Assembly (NCBI GenBank): GCA_002440665.1
Contig: DJUX01000030.1
Span: 9,709-73,708 of the forward strand
DNA from: Dechloromonas sp. UBA6271
Lineage (GTDB): Bacteria > Pseudomonadota > Gammaproteobacteria > Burkholderiales > Rhodocyclaceae
DNA: 64,000 nt
Direction of reading: 5' to 3'
The notes under the pieces were generated by a model. That model was not told the origin of the DNA. It ran no database searches and saw only the letters and a program-made list of their open reading frames with translations. The number at the start of each line of letters is the position of its first letter. Positions within the stretch are counted from its first letter, which is position 1. This document shows, piece by piece, positions 18,933-26,334 of this stretch. The position numbers were made by a program, and so were the translations under genes.

Positions 18933-18951
18933 CCCGCCCCGCTCCTCGTTT

Positions 18952-18976
18952 ACCCACAATTCAACACGTTTTCCCA
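18952..18976 (-). promoter_or_regulatory. MraZ-type operator repeats
   Basis: On the minus strand three 5-mers occur with exact 10-nt periodicity: TGGGA (18976-18972), TGTTG (18966-18962, degenerate) and TGGGT (18956-18952). Tandem TGGGN repeats one helical turn apart are the known MraZ recognition pattern. They begin at the proposed -10 element and end 20 nt before the mraZ ATG, a position suited to repression. Confidence 0.7.
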
Positions 18977-19004
18977 CTTTAAGACATGATCTGACACCCG
19001 TCAA
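18976..19004 (-). promoter_or_regulatory. putative sigma-70 promoter of the dcw operon
   Basis: Minus-strand TTGACG (-35, 19004-18999) and TAAAGT (-10, 18981-18976) are separated by 17 nt. The -35 matches 5 of 6 and the -10 4 of 6 consensus bases. No other promoter-like pair is as good in the upstream region, but start-site mapping is not available here. Confidence 0.55.
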
Positions 19005-19326
19005 TAGAAAAATCAGGGAATTTTCTTATGCAACAATGACTTACAAGCGAATCCACCGAAGAAATTTAAGGAAAATTAGCCTTAAAAATCAATGCTAGAA
19101 ATACGACTCTTAAAGTGACTTGTCAGGACTTGGGGAAAATCAAACACCCACCGACCGGCCATGCCGTCGTGGTAGAGCGTGGTGATGATTTTTGGCTACG
19201 ATCGGCAGTCGACCGCAACAGGTCGGCGACCTGTGCCAAGGCATGCCCGAGGTCAGCGTCGGGCTGCGCGAGGGTGAGTCGGCCTGCCCGGACGAAACCC
19301 AGGCAGGCCGCAAACGGCAACAGCCG
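19005..19326. other. non-coding stretch between dsbC and the dcw promoter
   Basis: I find no convincing gene in these 322 nt. The first ~130 nt are AT-richer than the surroundings. The remainder holds one copy of the dispersed motif GTCGACCGCAACA (19208-19220), a perfect hairpin ACAGGTC-GGC-GACCTGT (19218-19234) directly adjoining it, and a 9-bp stem CGGCCTGCC (19280-19288) / GGCAGGCCG (19302-19310) just past the dsbC stop. The last stem has no T-run, so it may protect or process the dsbC transcript end rather than act as a simple terminator. Confidence 0.5.
19208..19220 (+). repeat. dispersed motif GTYGACCGCAR, intergenic copy
   Basis: GTCGACCGCAACA, one of 18 exact matches to GTYGACCGCAR noted by eye in the window. 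This copy is outside any gene and abuts a 7-bp hairpin. Confidence 0.5.
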
Positions 19327-20031
19327 TTACTTCAACTGACTCAGCTTCTGCTCGATCTTGGGCAGCGGCATGGCACCCGGGACGCGTTCGCCGTCGCCAA
19401 AGAACATGGTCGGCGTACCGCTGATGTTGAGACGGCGCCCGAACTCCTGGTTCTTGACGACTGCCGAAGTGTCGCAATCTTCCTTGCCGGCCGGCGCGCG
19501 GCCTTCGACCATCCAGTCGTTCCAGGCCTTGGCGCGGTCGGCGGAACACCAGATCTGCTTGGATTTCCTGATCGAGTCTTCCGAGAGGATCGGATAGAGA
19601 AAGGTATAGATCGTCACGTTGTCGAGCTTCTGCAGATCCTTGGCCAGACGCTTGCAGTAACCGCAATTCGGGTCCTCGAAGGTCGCCAGGACGCGCTTGC
19701 CGTCGCCGCGCACCTGCTTGATGGCACGTTCCAGCGGCAGGTCGGAGAACTTGATCGCCGTCAGCTTGCGCATGCGCTCCTCGGTGAGGTTTTTCATCGT
19801 CTTGCCTTCGATCAGCTGCCCACCGGCAATGAAGGCGGTCATCTTTTCGTCGGTGTAAAGAATGTTGCCATCCGCATAAATCTCGTAGAGCCCCAGGTAG
19901 CCTGACTTGCTGACGCTTTCGACCTTGGCGCCGAGCTTGGCTTCCATGGCCTTCTTGATGTCAGCCTCATCGGCATTCGCCGCCGTAACCCAGAGCGCGG
20001 CCAAGGCCAGCGGCAAAATTCTTTTCAGCAT
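19327..20031 (-). CDS. dsbC: thiol:disulfide interchange protein DsbC
   Basis: A periplasmic disulfide isomerase. The 234-residue protein has a signal peptide (MLKRILPLALAALWVTAANA), an N-terminal dimerisation domain (residues ~22-80) and a thioredoxin fold with active site FEDPNCGYCKRLAKDL. The second, structural cysteine pair (IWCSADRAKAW, GKEDCDTS) and the cis-proline loop SGTPTMFF are present. GGAG precedes the ATG. It lies 9 nt downstream of the ubiH-type gene, so the two are likely co-transcribed. Downstream, no T-rich terminator is evident. Confidence 0.95.
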   Translation of the reverse strand: MLKRILPLALAALWVTAANADEADIKKAMEAKLGAKVESVSKSGYLGLYEIYADGNILYTDEKMTAFIAGGQLIEGKTMKNLTEERMRKLTAIKFSDLPLERAIKQVRGDGKRVLATFEDPNCGYCKRLAKDLQKLDNVTIYTFLYPILSEDSIRKSKQIWCSADRAKAWNDWMVEGRAPAGKEDCDTSAVVKNQEFGRRLNISGTPTMFFGDGERVPGAMPLPKIEQKLSQLK

Positions 20032-20040
20032 GCAGTTCTC

Positions 20041-21204
20041 CTAGAAGGCACCCAGCGCGTAGCGCACCAGGGCATTTTTTACGAAAGGTAATCCGTTGGT
20101 CGCGTTCAAGCCCAGGTTGCGCAGGGCACGTAGGCCAAGCGGTGACTCCTTGAACAGGCGGCGCAGGCTGTCGGTCGTCGTCTGCATCAGCGCCGTTTCC
20201 TCGCGGCGGGCGCGCTGGAAACGCTGCAGGAAGCGCTCGTTGCCGATGTCCTGCCACGACTGGGCGCCGGCGAGCAGTGCGGCGAGTTCGCTGGCATCCT
20301 GGAAGCCGAGATTGATGCCATGCCCGGACAACGGGTGGATTCCGTGTGCCGCGTCGCCGATCAGCGCCAGGCGCGGTGCCACGGTTTGCGGGACGCGCAT
20401 CAGGCGCAAAGGAAAGGCGACTGGCGGCGTGAGCAGTTCGAGGCACCCAAGGTCATGCTCGCCAGCAGTGGCAACCCGTTCGCAAAAAGTCTCGGCAGGC
20501 AACGCACAGAGTTCGCCTGCGTGTTCATCGGGCGTTGACCACACGATCGAGATGCGGTTCCCCGGCAGCGGCAGATAGGCAAGCACACCATCGTAACGAA
20601 ACCATTGGCGGGCTATGTGGCGGTGCGGCTTTTCGGTAGACAGGTTGGCGACGACGCCTTTTTCGCCGTAAGGCGTGTTGACCGCAGCCAACCCGGCCGC
20701 CTGGCGGACCCATGAATCCCGCCCGTCGGCGCCGACCAGCAGACGCCCGGAAAGCCGGGGGCCATCGGCGAGACCGAGAACCGCCTTGTCTGGCTCGAAT
20801 GTCAGTTGCTGCGGACGAGCCGGACAGAACAGCGTGAGGTTGCCCTGCCGCTTGGCGGTCTCCCAGAACTCGCAGGCCATCAGCGACGATTCGAGTATCC
20901 AGCCCAACTCGTCGACACCGGAATCGTAGGCCGAAAACGCCAGTTTGCCGCCGGCATCACCACGGATATCCATGCCACGAATCGGCGCCATGCGCTCGGC
21001 GTCGAGGTGCTTCCAGGCGCCGATGCGCTCGAGAAAGCCGGCATTGGTCGGGCTGATCGCGTAAACGCGAGCGTCCCAACCTTCCGGGCGGCTCGGTGGC
21101 TGGTGCTCGACCAGCGCAATGCGCAGCGGCGTGTCGCGCAGGGCTACGGCAAGGCTGGCGCCGGCGAGTCCACCACCGACGATGATCAGATCAAATTGCT
21201 GCAT
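20041..21204 (-). CDS. UbiH/COQ6-family FAD monooxygenase (ubiquinone biosynthesis)
   Basis: An aromatic-ring hydroxylase of the UbiH/UbiF/VisC family acting in ubiquinone synthesis at the membrane. The 387-residue protein has the N-terminal FAD loop DLIIVGGGLAGASLAVAL, the DG fingerprint LLVGADGRDSWVRQAAG and the C-terminal LIGDAAHGIHPLSGHGINLGFQDA motif. Which ring carbon it hydroxylates cannot be told from sequence, because several paralogues exist in proteobacteria with overlapping specificity. It precedes dsbC by 9 nt and follows a small disordered protein by 41 nt. Confidence 0.9.
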   Translation of the reverse strand: MQQFDLIIVGGGLAGASLAVALRDTPLRIALVEHQPPSRPEGWDARVYAISPTNAGFLERIGAWKHLDAERMAPIRGMDIRGDAGGKLAFSAYDSGVDELGWILESSLMACEFWETAKRQGNLTLFCPARPQQLTFEPDKAVLGLADGPRLSGRLLVGADGRDSWVRQAAGLAAVNTPYGEKGVVANLSTEKPHRHIARQWFRYDGVLAYLPLPGNRISIVWSTPDEHAGELCALPAETFCERVATAGEHDLGCLELLTPPVAFPLRLMRVPQTVAPRLALIGDAAHGIHPLSGHGINLGFQDASELAALLAGAQSWQDIGNERFLQRFQRARREETALMQTTTDSLRRLFKESPLGLRALRNLGLNATNGLPFVKNALVRYALGAF

Positions 21205-21245
21205 GGCGGCGAGATTGCCGTTTCGGTGCGGCTCGGAGCGAGGAA

Positions 21246-21563
21246 TCAGCCCGGATTGCCCGACGGTTTGTTGGGACGCGGCCGGCGATTGTTGTTATTG
21301 CTGCGCGGCCGATGCTTCTTGGGTTGCCCCGATGGCTTGTTGTGGCCACCACCGGCATTGACCGGAGCGCCTCCGTGCTCGGGGGGCAAGGCGCGGTTGC
21401 CCGGCGCCAGCTGGATTTCCAGCTCGATGATTTCATCCCACTGCTCGTCTGTTCTGTCCCGTTCCGGAACAGACAGCAATTCACGCAGGCGGCGACGATT
21501 ATCGTTGGGCGGCGGCGCCGGCGGCGGAGTGACGGGGGGATTTTCTGGATTCTGATCGTTCAT
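21246..21563 (-). CDS. small proline/asparagine-rich protein, function unknown
   Basis: A 105-residue protein with three compositional zones: a proline-rich N-terminus (NPPVTPPPAPPPND), a short likely helical core (RRRLRELLSVPERDRTDEQWDEIIELEIQLAP, residues ~24-53), and a basic, glycine/asparagine-rich tail (HRPRSNNNNRRPRPNKPSGNPG). The tail resembles disordered nucleic-acid-binding tails, but no family is recognised. It lies between hupB and the ubiH-type gene on the same strand. Codon use looks like its neighbours. The core motif is the best handle for finding orthologues. Confidence 0.6.
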   Translation of the reverse strand: MNDQNPENPPVTPPPAPPPNDNRRRLRELLSVPERDRTDEQWDEIIELEIQLAPGNRALPPEHGGAPVNAGGGHNKPSGQPKKHRPRSNNNNRRPRPNKPSGNPG

Positions 21564-21617
21564 TGGAAACTAAAGAGCGGAGCCCGTTTGCCACGAGCCC
21601 CGCATTGGATGATGCCA

Positions 21618-21917
21618 TTATTTCTTCTTGGCGGCAGTCTTTTTGGCGGCAACAGATGCCTTGAATGCGGTACCGGCGGTGAACTTTGGCACCGTGGTGG
21701 CCGGGATTTTCAGGGTAGCACCGGTCTTGGGATTCTTGCCAGTGCGCGCAGCGCGTTTGGCAGACTTGAACGTGCCGAAACCAACCAACGTAACAGACTC
21801 GCCTTTCGTCACAGTCTTGACGACTGCACCGATGATGGCCGACAACGCCTTGTCAGCAGCGGCCTTGGTAATACCAGCTTCTTTTGCAGCAACTTCGACC
21901 AGCTCGGATTTATTCAT
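21618..21917 (-). CDS. hupB: DNA-binding protein HU
   Basis: A histone-like nucleoid protein. The first 90 residues are a standard HU fold: MNKSELVEVAAKEAGITKAAADKALSAI, the VTLVGFGTFKSAKRAARTGKNPKTGATLKIPA DNA-binding arm, and KFTAGTAFK. A short alanine/lysine tail (AAKKTAAKKK) extends it to 99 residues. AGGAGG lies a few nt upstream of the ATG, fitting a highly expressed gene. Confidence 0.96.
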   Translation of the reverse strand: MNKSELVEVAAKEAGITKAAADKALSAIIGAVVKTVTKGESVTLVGFGTFKSAKRAARTGKNPKTGATLKIPATTVPKFTAGTAFKASVAAKKTAAKKK

Positions 21918-22062
21918 CTAAGTGCCTCCTGTTAACTACTTGTGTTTAAGAAAGCTGGCCGTTGGCACGGCAGCACGTCAAAAGTAGCACATTTTCCGGA
22001 TAAGTGCTGATGCCAACAGGGATATATGACGCGGAGCGGTCCATTTTGTGCCTTTCGCGCAC

Positions 22063-22075
22063 GTCGACCGCAACA
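22063..22075 (+). repeat. dispersed motif GTYGACCGCAR, intergenic copy
   Basis: GTCGACCGCAACA in the gap between hupB and the nap terminator; identical over 13 nt to the copies at 19208 and 30221. Confidence 0.5.
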
Positions 22076-22087
22076 GCCCCGCAAAAG

Positions 22088-22114
22088 AAGACCCCGGCGC
22101 ATGGCCGGGGTCTT
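22088..22114 (-). terminator. rho-independent terminator of the nap operon
   Basis: Read on the minus strand, a GC-rich stem (GACCCCGGC at 22112-22104 pairing with GCCGGGGTC at 22098-22090, extended by two A-T pairs) is followed by a T-rich tract (CTTTT region down to 22083). It lies 18-44 nt past the napC stop. Confidence 0.85.
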
Positions 22115-22131
22115 TGCTCCAAAGCAGGAAC

Positions 22132-22767
22132 TTACTTCTTCTCTTCGGTCTTCGCTTCCGGTTTTTCACCGTGCGAGATTTCGACGGCGCCCTCGTTTTG
22201 TTTGCCGATGTGCTGATCGATCGCCGGCAATTGGTGGGCGATGCCCTTGTGGCAGTCGATGCAGGTCTTGCCCTCGACGAAGGCCTTGGGATGCATGCGG
22301 GCGGCGCGATTACCCTGCTCGGTGTAATCCATGTAGTCGTAACGATGGCAATTGCGGCACTCTTTCGAGTCGTTTGCCTTCATCCGGTCCCACTCGTGCT
22401 GTGCCAGTTCATGCCGCTTTGCATTGAACTTCTCGGGCGTATCGACGCTGCCCAGCAGCTTATGCCAGACCTCGTTGGACGCCTGGATCTTGCGGATCAT
22501 CTTCGGCCCCCACTCCTTCGGCACGTGACAATCCGGACAGGTCGCGCGCACGCCGGTGCGGTTGGTATAGTGAATCGTATTCTGATATTCCTTGAACACG
22601 TTCTCCTTCATTTCGTGACAAGAAATACAGAACTCCTCCTTGTTGGTCGCCTCCAGCGCCCAGTTGAAACTTCCCCAGAAAACGATACCGGCCACAAACA
22701 GCAACAACACCGTCACCGCGCCAATGCGTTTCACCCACGCAGGCATGTATTTTTCGAGACTCATCAT
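22132..22767 (-). CDS. napC: tetraheme cytochrome c NapC (NapC/NirT family)
   Basis: A membrane-anchored quinol dehydrogenase that feeds electrons to NapAB. The 211-residue protein has one N-terminal span (IGAVTVLLLFVAGIVFWGSF) and four haem-binding motifs: CISCH, CPDCH, CRNCH and CIDCH. The C-terminus is charged (SHGEKPEAKTEEKK). It starts at one of two ATGs (22767 or 22764), the first overlapping napB by 4 nt. A strong terminator follows. With no napGH in the cluster, NapC is the only visible quinol route. Confidence 0.95.
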   Translation of the reverse strand: MMSLEKYMPAWVKRIGAVTVLLLFVAGIVFWGSFNWALEATNKEEFCISCHEMKENVFKEYQNTIHYTNRTGVRATCPDCHVPKEWGPKMIRKIQASNEVWHKLLGSVDTPEKFNAKRHELAQHEWDRMKANDSKECRNCHRYDYMDYTEQGNRAARMHPKAFVEGKTCIDCHKGIAHQLPAIDQHIGKQNEGAVEISHGEKPEAKTEEKK

Positions 22768-23210
22768 TCCCCCTTCTTGGCGGCCGGTTTATAGGTATTT
22801 TCGACAAGCGGCTTGGCGTCAAACTGCGGCACGTGACATTGCATGCAGAAATAACGGCGCGGAGAGATGTTGGAGAGCTTCTTGTCTTCCCGGTCCAGAT
22901 AGTGCGACTTGGCCACCTTGGTCGCTCCCGTTTCCTCGGCACGCTCTTTGGAATGGCAGTCCATGCACTTGTTGAAGTTCTGCGTGATGTTGTAGCCCTT
23001 GATGCTGTGCGGGATCAGCGGCGGCTGTTTCTGGAAGTTGCGCGGAATGATTTCCTGATCTTTTTCCGGCCGGAACATGTTGTCCGACCGCGCTTCCTGA
23101 TTGATCGGCGTCTTGCCGCGCAACGACTCCAGATTTTCCTGCGCGCTGGCAACGCCCGCCCCCGAGAGGAGCACCGCAGCCGCCAGGGCCAGTGCAGGGA
23201 TGAATCTCAT
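22764..23210 (-). CDS. napB: periplasmic nitrate reductase diheme subunit NapB
   Basis: The small electron-transfer subunit of the NapAB complex. The 148-residue precursor has a signal peptide (MRFIPALALAAAVLLSGAGVASA) and two haem motifs, CMDCH and CMQCH. The DNMFRPEKDQEIIPRNFQKQPPLIPHSIKGYNIT segment is typical of NapB. The ATG at 23210 is preceded by GGAGG and begins the signal peptide; the longer frame to 23279 adds non-secretory sequence. It lies 69 nt after napA. Confidence 0.95.
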   Translation of the reverse strand: MRFIPALALAAAVLLSGAGVASAQENLESLRGKTPINQEARSDNMFRPEKDQEIIPRNFQKQPPLIPHSIKGYNITQNFNKCMDCHSKERAEETGATKVAKSHYLDREDKKLSNISPRRYFCMQCHVPQFDAKPLVENTYKPAAKKGE

Positions 23211-23279
23211 GGTTGTTTCCCTCCAAATGACGGCCGGGTTTTCTCCCGGCCGTTTTTCATGGTGATGATTTTTCGGCAA

Positions 23280-25793
23280 TCAGGCCCTGGTCACCTTGAC
23301 CGCGCACTTCTTGTAATCGGTTTCCTTGGAAATCGGGCAAGTCGCATCCAGCGTGACCTTGTTGATCAAGCGCCCAGCGTCGAAGAAGGGCACGAAGACC
23401 AAGCCACGCGGCGGCTTGTTGCGGCCACGGGTTTCGACACGCATGGTGACTTCTCCACGTCTTGACGCCACCTTGCACTCCATCCCGCGCTGCAGACCGC
23501 GCGCCTTGGCATCGTCCGGATGCATGAACACCACGGCGTCCGGGAAGGCCTTGTAGAGTTCCGGCACGCGGCGAGTCATGGTCCCGGTATGCCAGTGCTC
23601 AAGCACACGGCCGGTACACAACCACATGTCGAACTCCTTGTCCGGCGACTCGGCGGCCGACTGGTAGGGCAGTGCGAAAATCACTGCCTTGCCATCCTTG
23701 TGGCCGTAGAATCTGACGCCCTCGCCCTTCGGGACGTAGGGATCGTAACCCTCGCGGAACCGCCACAAGGTTTCCTTGCCATCGACAACCGGCCAGCGCA
23801 GACCTCGCGCCTCATGATAGACACTGAAATCGGCCAGATCGTGATAGTGCTTGCGACCGAATTGCGCGTACTCCTCGAATAGCCCTTTCTGGACATAAAA
23901 CCCGAAGTACTTGGATTCGTCGTTATCGAAACCTTGGGCGATTTCGCCGACCTTGTACTTGTCGACGACTCCGTTGGCGTACAGAACGTCATACAAGGTC
24001 TTGCCCTTGAGTTTCGGCGCCTTGGCGACCAGTTCGGCCGGCCAGACATCCTCAACCTTGAAGCGCTTGGAAAACTCTATGAGTTGCCAGAGATCGGAAC
24101 GGGCCTCGCCCGACGCCTTGACCTGCTGGCGCCAGAACTGGGTGCGCCGCTCGGCATTGCCGAAGGCGCCTTCCTTCTCGACCCACATCGCGGTTGGCAG
24201 GATCAGGTCGGCCGCCATCCCGGAAACGGTCGGGTAAGGGTCGGAAACGACGATGAAGTTCCCCGGATCACGCCAGCCGGGGAAGAGCTCCTCGTTGATA
24301 TTGGGGCCAGCCTGCATATTGTTGTTGCACTGCTGCCAGTAGAAAGTAACTTTCTTGTCCTTCAGCGCCCGCGCCATCGCCACGGCATGGAAACCCGGCT
24401 TGTCGGGAATGGTGCCGTCCGGCAACCCCCAGAAGCGCTCGGCAATTTTGCGGTGCTCCGGATTCGTCACCACCATGTCGGCCGGCAAGCGATGCGAGAA
24501 GGTACCGACCTCGCGCGCAGTGCCGCAGGCGGACGGCTGGCCGGTCAGCGAGAACGGGCTGTTGCCCGGCTCCGAAATCTTGCCGACCAGCAGGTGGATG
24601 TTGTAGATCATGTTGTTCGCCCAGGTACCGCGGGTATGCTGGTTGAAACCCATGGTCCAGAACGAGGTGACCTTGATCTTCGGGTCGGCGTACAGTTCGG
24701 CCAGCGCCTTGAGATCCTTTTCGGAAACGCCGGAGAGCTTGGAAACCTTCTCGGCGGTGTATTCGGAGACGAATTTCTTGTACTCGTCGAAGGTGATCGC
24801 CTCGGACTTGCCAGTATCGCCCTTCGGCTTGCCGTCGGCGCCCGGATAGCCGTTGTTGCCCTCATCCTTTTCCAGCGCGTGCGTCGGACGCAAGCCGTAG
24901 CCGATGTCGGTGACGCTCTTCTTGAAATTGACGTGCTTGTCGACAAACGCCTGATTCACCTTGCCGTTCTGGATGATGTAGTTGGCAACATAGTTCAAGA
25001 TCGCCAGGTCCGTCTGCGGCGCGAAGATCATCGGGATGTCGGCCAACTCGTAGGAGCGGTGCTCGAAGGTCGACAGCACGGCCACCTTGACCCCCTTGTT
25101 GGACAACTTGCGGTCGGTCACGCGCGTCCACAGGATCGGGTGCATCTCGGCCATGTTAGAACCCCACAGCACGAAGGCGTCGGCATGCTCGATGTCGTCG
25201 TAGCAGCCCATTGGCTCATCGATGCCGAAGGTGCGCATGAACCCGGCAACTGCCGAGGCCATGCAATGGCGGGCATTGGGGTCGATGTTGTTGGTGCGGA
25301 AGCCAGCCTTCATCAGCTTGGAGGCGGCGTAGCCCTCCCACACCGTCCATTGTCCCGAGCCGAACATCGCGAGGCCGTTCGGGCCTTTGGCCTTCATCGT
25401 TTCCTTGGCCTTCTCCTCCATGATGTCGAAGGCCTGCTTCCAGGTGATCGGCGTGAAATCGCCGTTCTTGTCGTATTTGCCGTCCTTCATGCGCAGCATC
25501 GGCGTCTTGACGCGGTCGGCGCCGTACATGATCTTGGACAGGAAGTAGCCCTTGATACAGTTGAGACCGCGATTGACCGGCGCATCCGGGTCGCCCTGGG
25601 TGGCCACCACGCGGCCGTCCTGGGTGCCGACCAGCACGCCGCAGCCGGTGCCGCAGAAGCGGCACGGCGCCTTGTCCCAACGGATATCGTCTTTGCCCGC
25701 GGCAACCGCTGCTACAGGCGCAGATAGCCCGGCAGCCGAAATGGCCGCCGCCGCTGCATTCGCCTTGATGAAATCCCGTCGATTGAGTTTCAC
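23280..25793 (-). CDS. napA: periplasmic nitrate reductase catalytic subunit NapA
   Basis: A molybdenum bis-MGD enzyme that reduces nitrate in the periplasm. The 837-residue precursor starts with a twin-arginine signal (LNRRDFIKANAAAAA) and then a 4Fe-4S site (CRFCGTGCGV...CIKG). The molybdenum cysteine is in NARHCMASAVAGFMRTFG, as in Nap enzymes. Later segments (GFNQHTRGTWANNMIYNIHLL, HRLPADMVVTNPEHRK) also match NapA. Its maturation would need NapD, encoded immediately upstream with a 4-nt overlap. Formate dehydrogenases share the fold, but the nap gene context makes NapA secure. Confidence 0.98.
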   Translation of the reverse strand: MKLNRRDFIKANAAAAAISAAGLSAPVAAVAAGKDDIRWDKAPCRFCGTGCGVLVGTQDGRVVATQGDPDAPVNRGLNCIKGYFLSKIMYGADRVKTPMLRMKDGKYDKNGDFTPITWKQAFDIMEEKAKETMKAKGPNGLAMFGSGQWTVWEGYAASKLMKAGFRTNNIDPNARHCMASAVAGFMRTFGIDEPMGCYDDIEHADAFVLWGSNMAEMHPILWTRVTDRKLSNKGVKVAVLSTFEHRSYELADIPMIFAPQTDLAILNYVANYIIQNGKVNQAFVDKHVNFKKSVTDIGYGLRPTHALEKDEGNNGYPGADGKPKGDTGKSEAITFDEYKKFVSEYTAEKVSKLSGVSEKDLKALAELYADPKIKVTSFWTMGFNQHTRGTWANNMIYNIHLLVGKISEPGNSPFSLTGQPSACGTAREVGTFSHRLPADMVVTNPEHRKIAERFWGLPDGTIPDKPGFHAVAMARALKDKKVTFYWQQCNNNMQAGPNINEELFPGWRDPGNFIVVSDPYPTVSGMAADLILPTAMWVEKEGAFGNAERRTQFWRQQVKASGEARSDLWQLIEFSKRFKVEDVWPAELVAKAPKLKGKTLYDVLYANGVVDKYKVGEIAQGFDNDESKYFGFYVQKGLFEEYAQFGRKHYHDLADFSVYHEARGLRWPVVDGKETLWRFREGYDPYVPKGEGVRFYGHKDGKAVIFALPYQSAAESPDKEFDMWLCTGRVLEHWHTGTMTRRVPELYKAFPDAVVFMHPDDAKARGLQRGMECKVASRRGEVTMRVETRGRNKPPRGLVFVPFFDAGRLINKVTLDATCPISKETDYKKCAVKVTRA

Positions 25794-26047
25794 GCCTCTA
25801 CCTCCTCAGTAACTGACTCGTCGTCGCTATATTGATAAACCATGGCCACCGCCATGACGCCAGGCACGTCATGCAGGGCGATGTAAGTGGCCGATGCCAG
25901 GGACGTATCGCCGTCCTCGATCGTCACGACCACCTTGCCTTCCGAGCTGCGGGCGTGAATCTCCACCCCCGGCATTCCCGCCAGAATTGCGCACGCCTCG
26001 TCGAGACGGGCTGGAACTACGTGCACGATGGCACTGGAAATATTCAT
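25790..26047 (-). CDS. napD: NapA signal-peptide chaperone NapD
   Basis: A small cytoplasmic chaperone that binds the twin-arginine signal of NapA before export. The 85-residue protein has a ferredoxin-like pattern (NISSAIVHVVPARLDEACAILAGMPGVEIHARSSEGKVVVTIE) typical of NapD, and a short acidic tail. The ATG at 26047 begins the conserved region; an upstream frame to 26104 adds non-conserved residues. It is the first gene of the nap operon. No napE, napF, napG or napH is present in the window. Confidence 0.92.
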   Translation of the reverse strand: MNISSAIVHVVPARLDEACAILAGMPGVEIHARSSEGKVVVTIEDGDTSLASATYIALHDVPGVMAVAMVYQYSDDESVTEEVEA

Positions 26048-26130
26048 TGAATCCACTCCCCCTGGATGACACTTCGCCCATAGCGAGCACCATATCGGAT
26101 GCAATGATCCCGATCCGGGGCCCGATTCCG

Positions 26131-26144
26131 TTGATTTGAGTCAA
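26131..26144. promoter_or_regulatory. FNR/ANR-type box upstream of napDABC
   Basis: TTGATTTGAGTCAA matches 9 of 10 specified bases of the TTGAT-N4-ATCAA consensus for FNR-family regulators. Its centre is about 90 nt upstream of the napD ATG. Oxygen-responsive activation of nitrate reductase by an FNR homologue is well known in proteobacteria; use of this site is inferred. Confidence 0.65.
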
Positions 26145-26228
26145 CTAACGCGGGCTTGGCTCCCTGAGCGATACCAATGAACGATGGCAACTACTACTTT
26201 TGGACTAGGCTCCCGACCGGTGGCCGCG

Positions 26229-26265
26229 ATAGGCGATGCCTATCAAAGATATTTCCCGATTCAAT
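26229..26265 (+). promoter_or_regulatory. OxyR-type binding site upstream of ahpC
   Basis: The sequence reads ATAG-N7-CTAT-N7-ATTT-N7-CAAT. The first half is a perfect match to the OxyR half-pattern ATAG-N7-CTAT, and the second half is degenerate (2/4 and 3/4) but in exact register. It abuts the proposed -35 element of ahpC, the position expected for an OxyR-activated promoter. Confidence 0.65.
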
Positions 26266-26294
26266 TGGCTCAATGCCGGGAGGCGAACTATCAT
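26265..26294 (+). promoter_or_regulatory. putative ahpC promoter
   Basis: TTGGCT (26265-26270, weak -35) and TATCAT (26289-26294, 5/6 match to the -10 consensus) are 18 nt apart. The weak -35 directly downstream of the OxyR-type site fits an activator-dependent promoter. The leader to the ahpC ATG would be about 35 nt. Confidence 0.5.
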
Positions 26295-26334
26295 TCATCC
26301 GTTGTCATCATCATCAACCAAGGAGAAAACCCCC

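Noticed and set aside
19123..19320. Possible 65-codon minus-strand gene between mraZ and dsbC
   Set aside because: No ribosome-binding site or recognisable pattern, and the region contains hairpins and a dispersed motif typical of non-coding DNA.
23934..25727. A 597-codon open frame on the plus strand opposite napA
   Set aside because: It is exactly antisense to a highly conserved enzyme, its composition is a GC-rich shadow, and it shows no domain.
23280..25793. Alternative call of formate dehydrogenase for the molybdoenzyme
   Set aside because: Twin-arginine signal, active-site context and napD/napB/napC neighbours all fit NapA.
26184..26334. Possible upstream coding sequence in front of ahpC
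   Set aside because: The stretch carries the OxyR-type site and promoter elements, and the AhpC family start at 26335 has a good ribosome-binding site.
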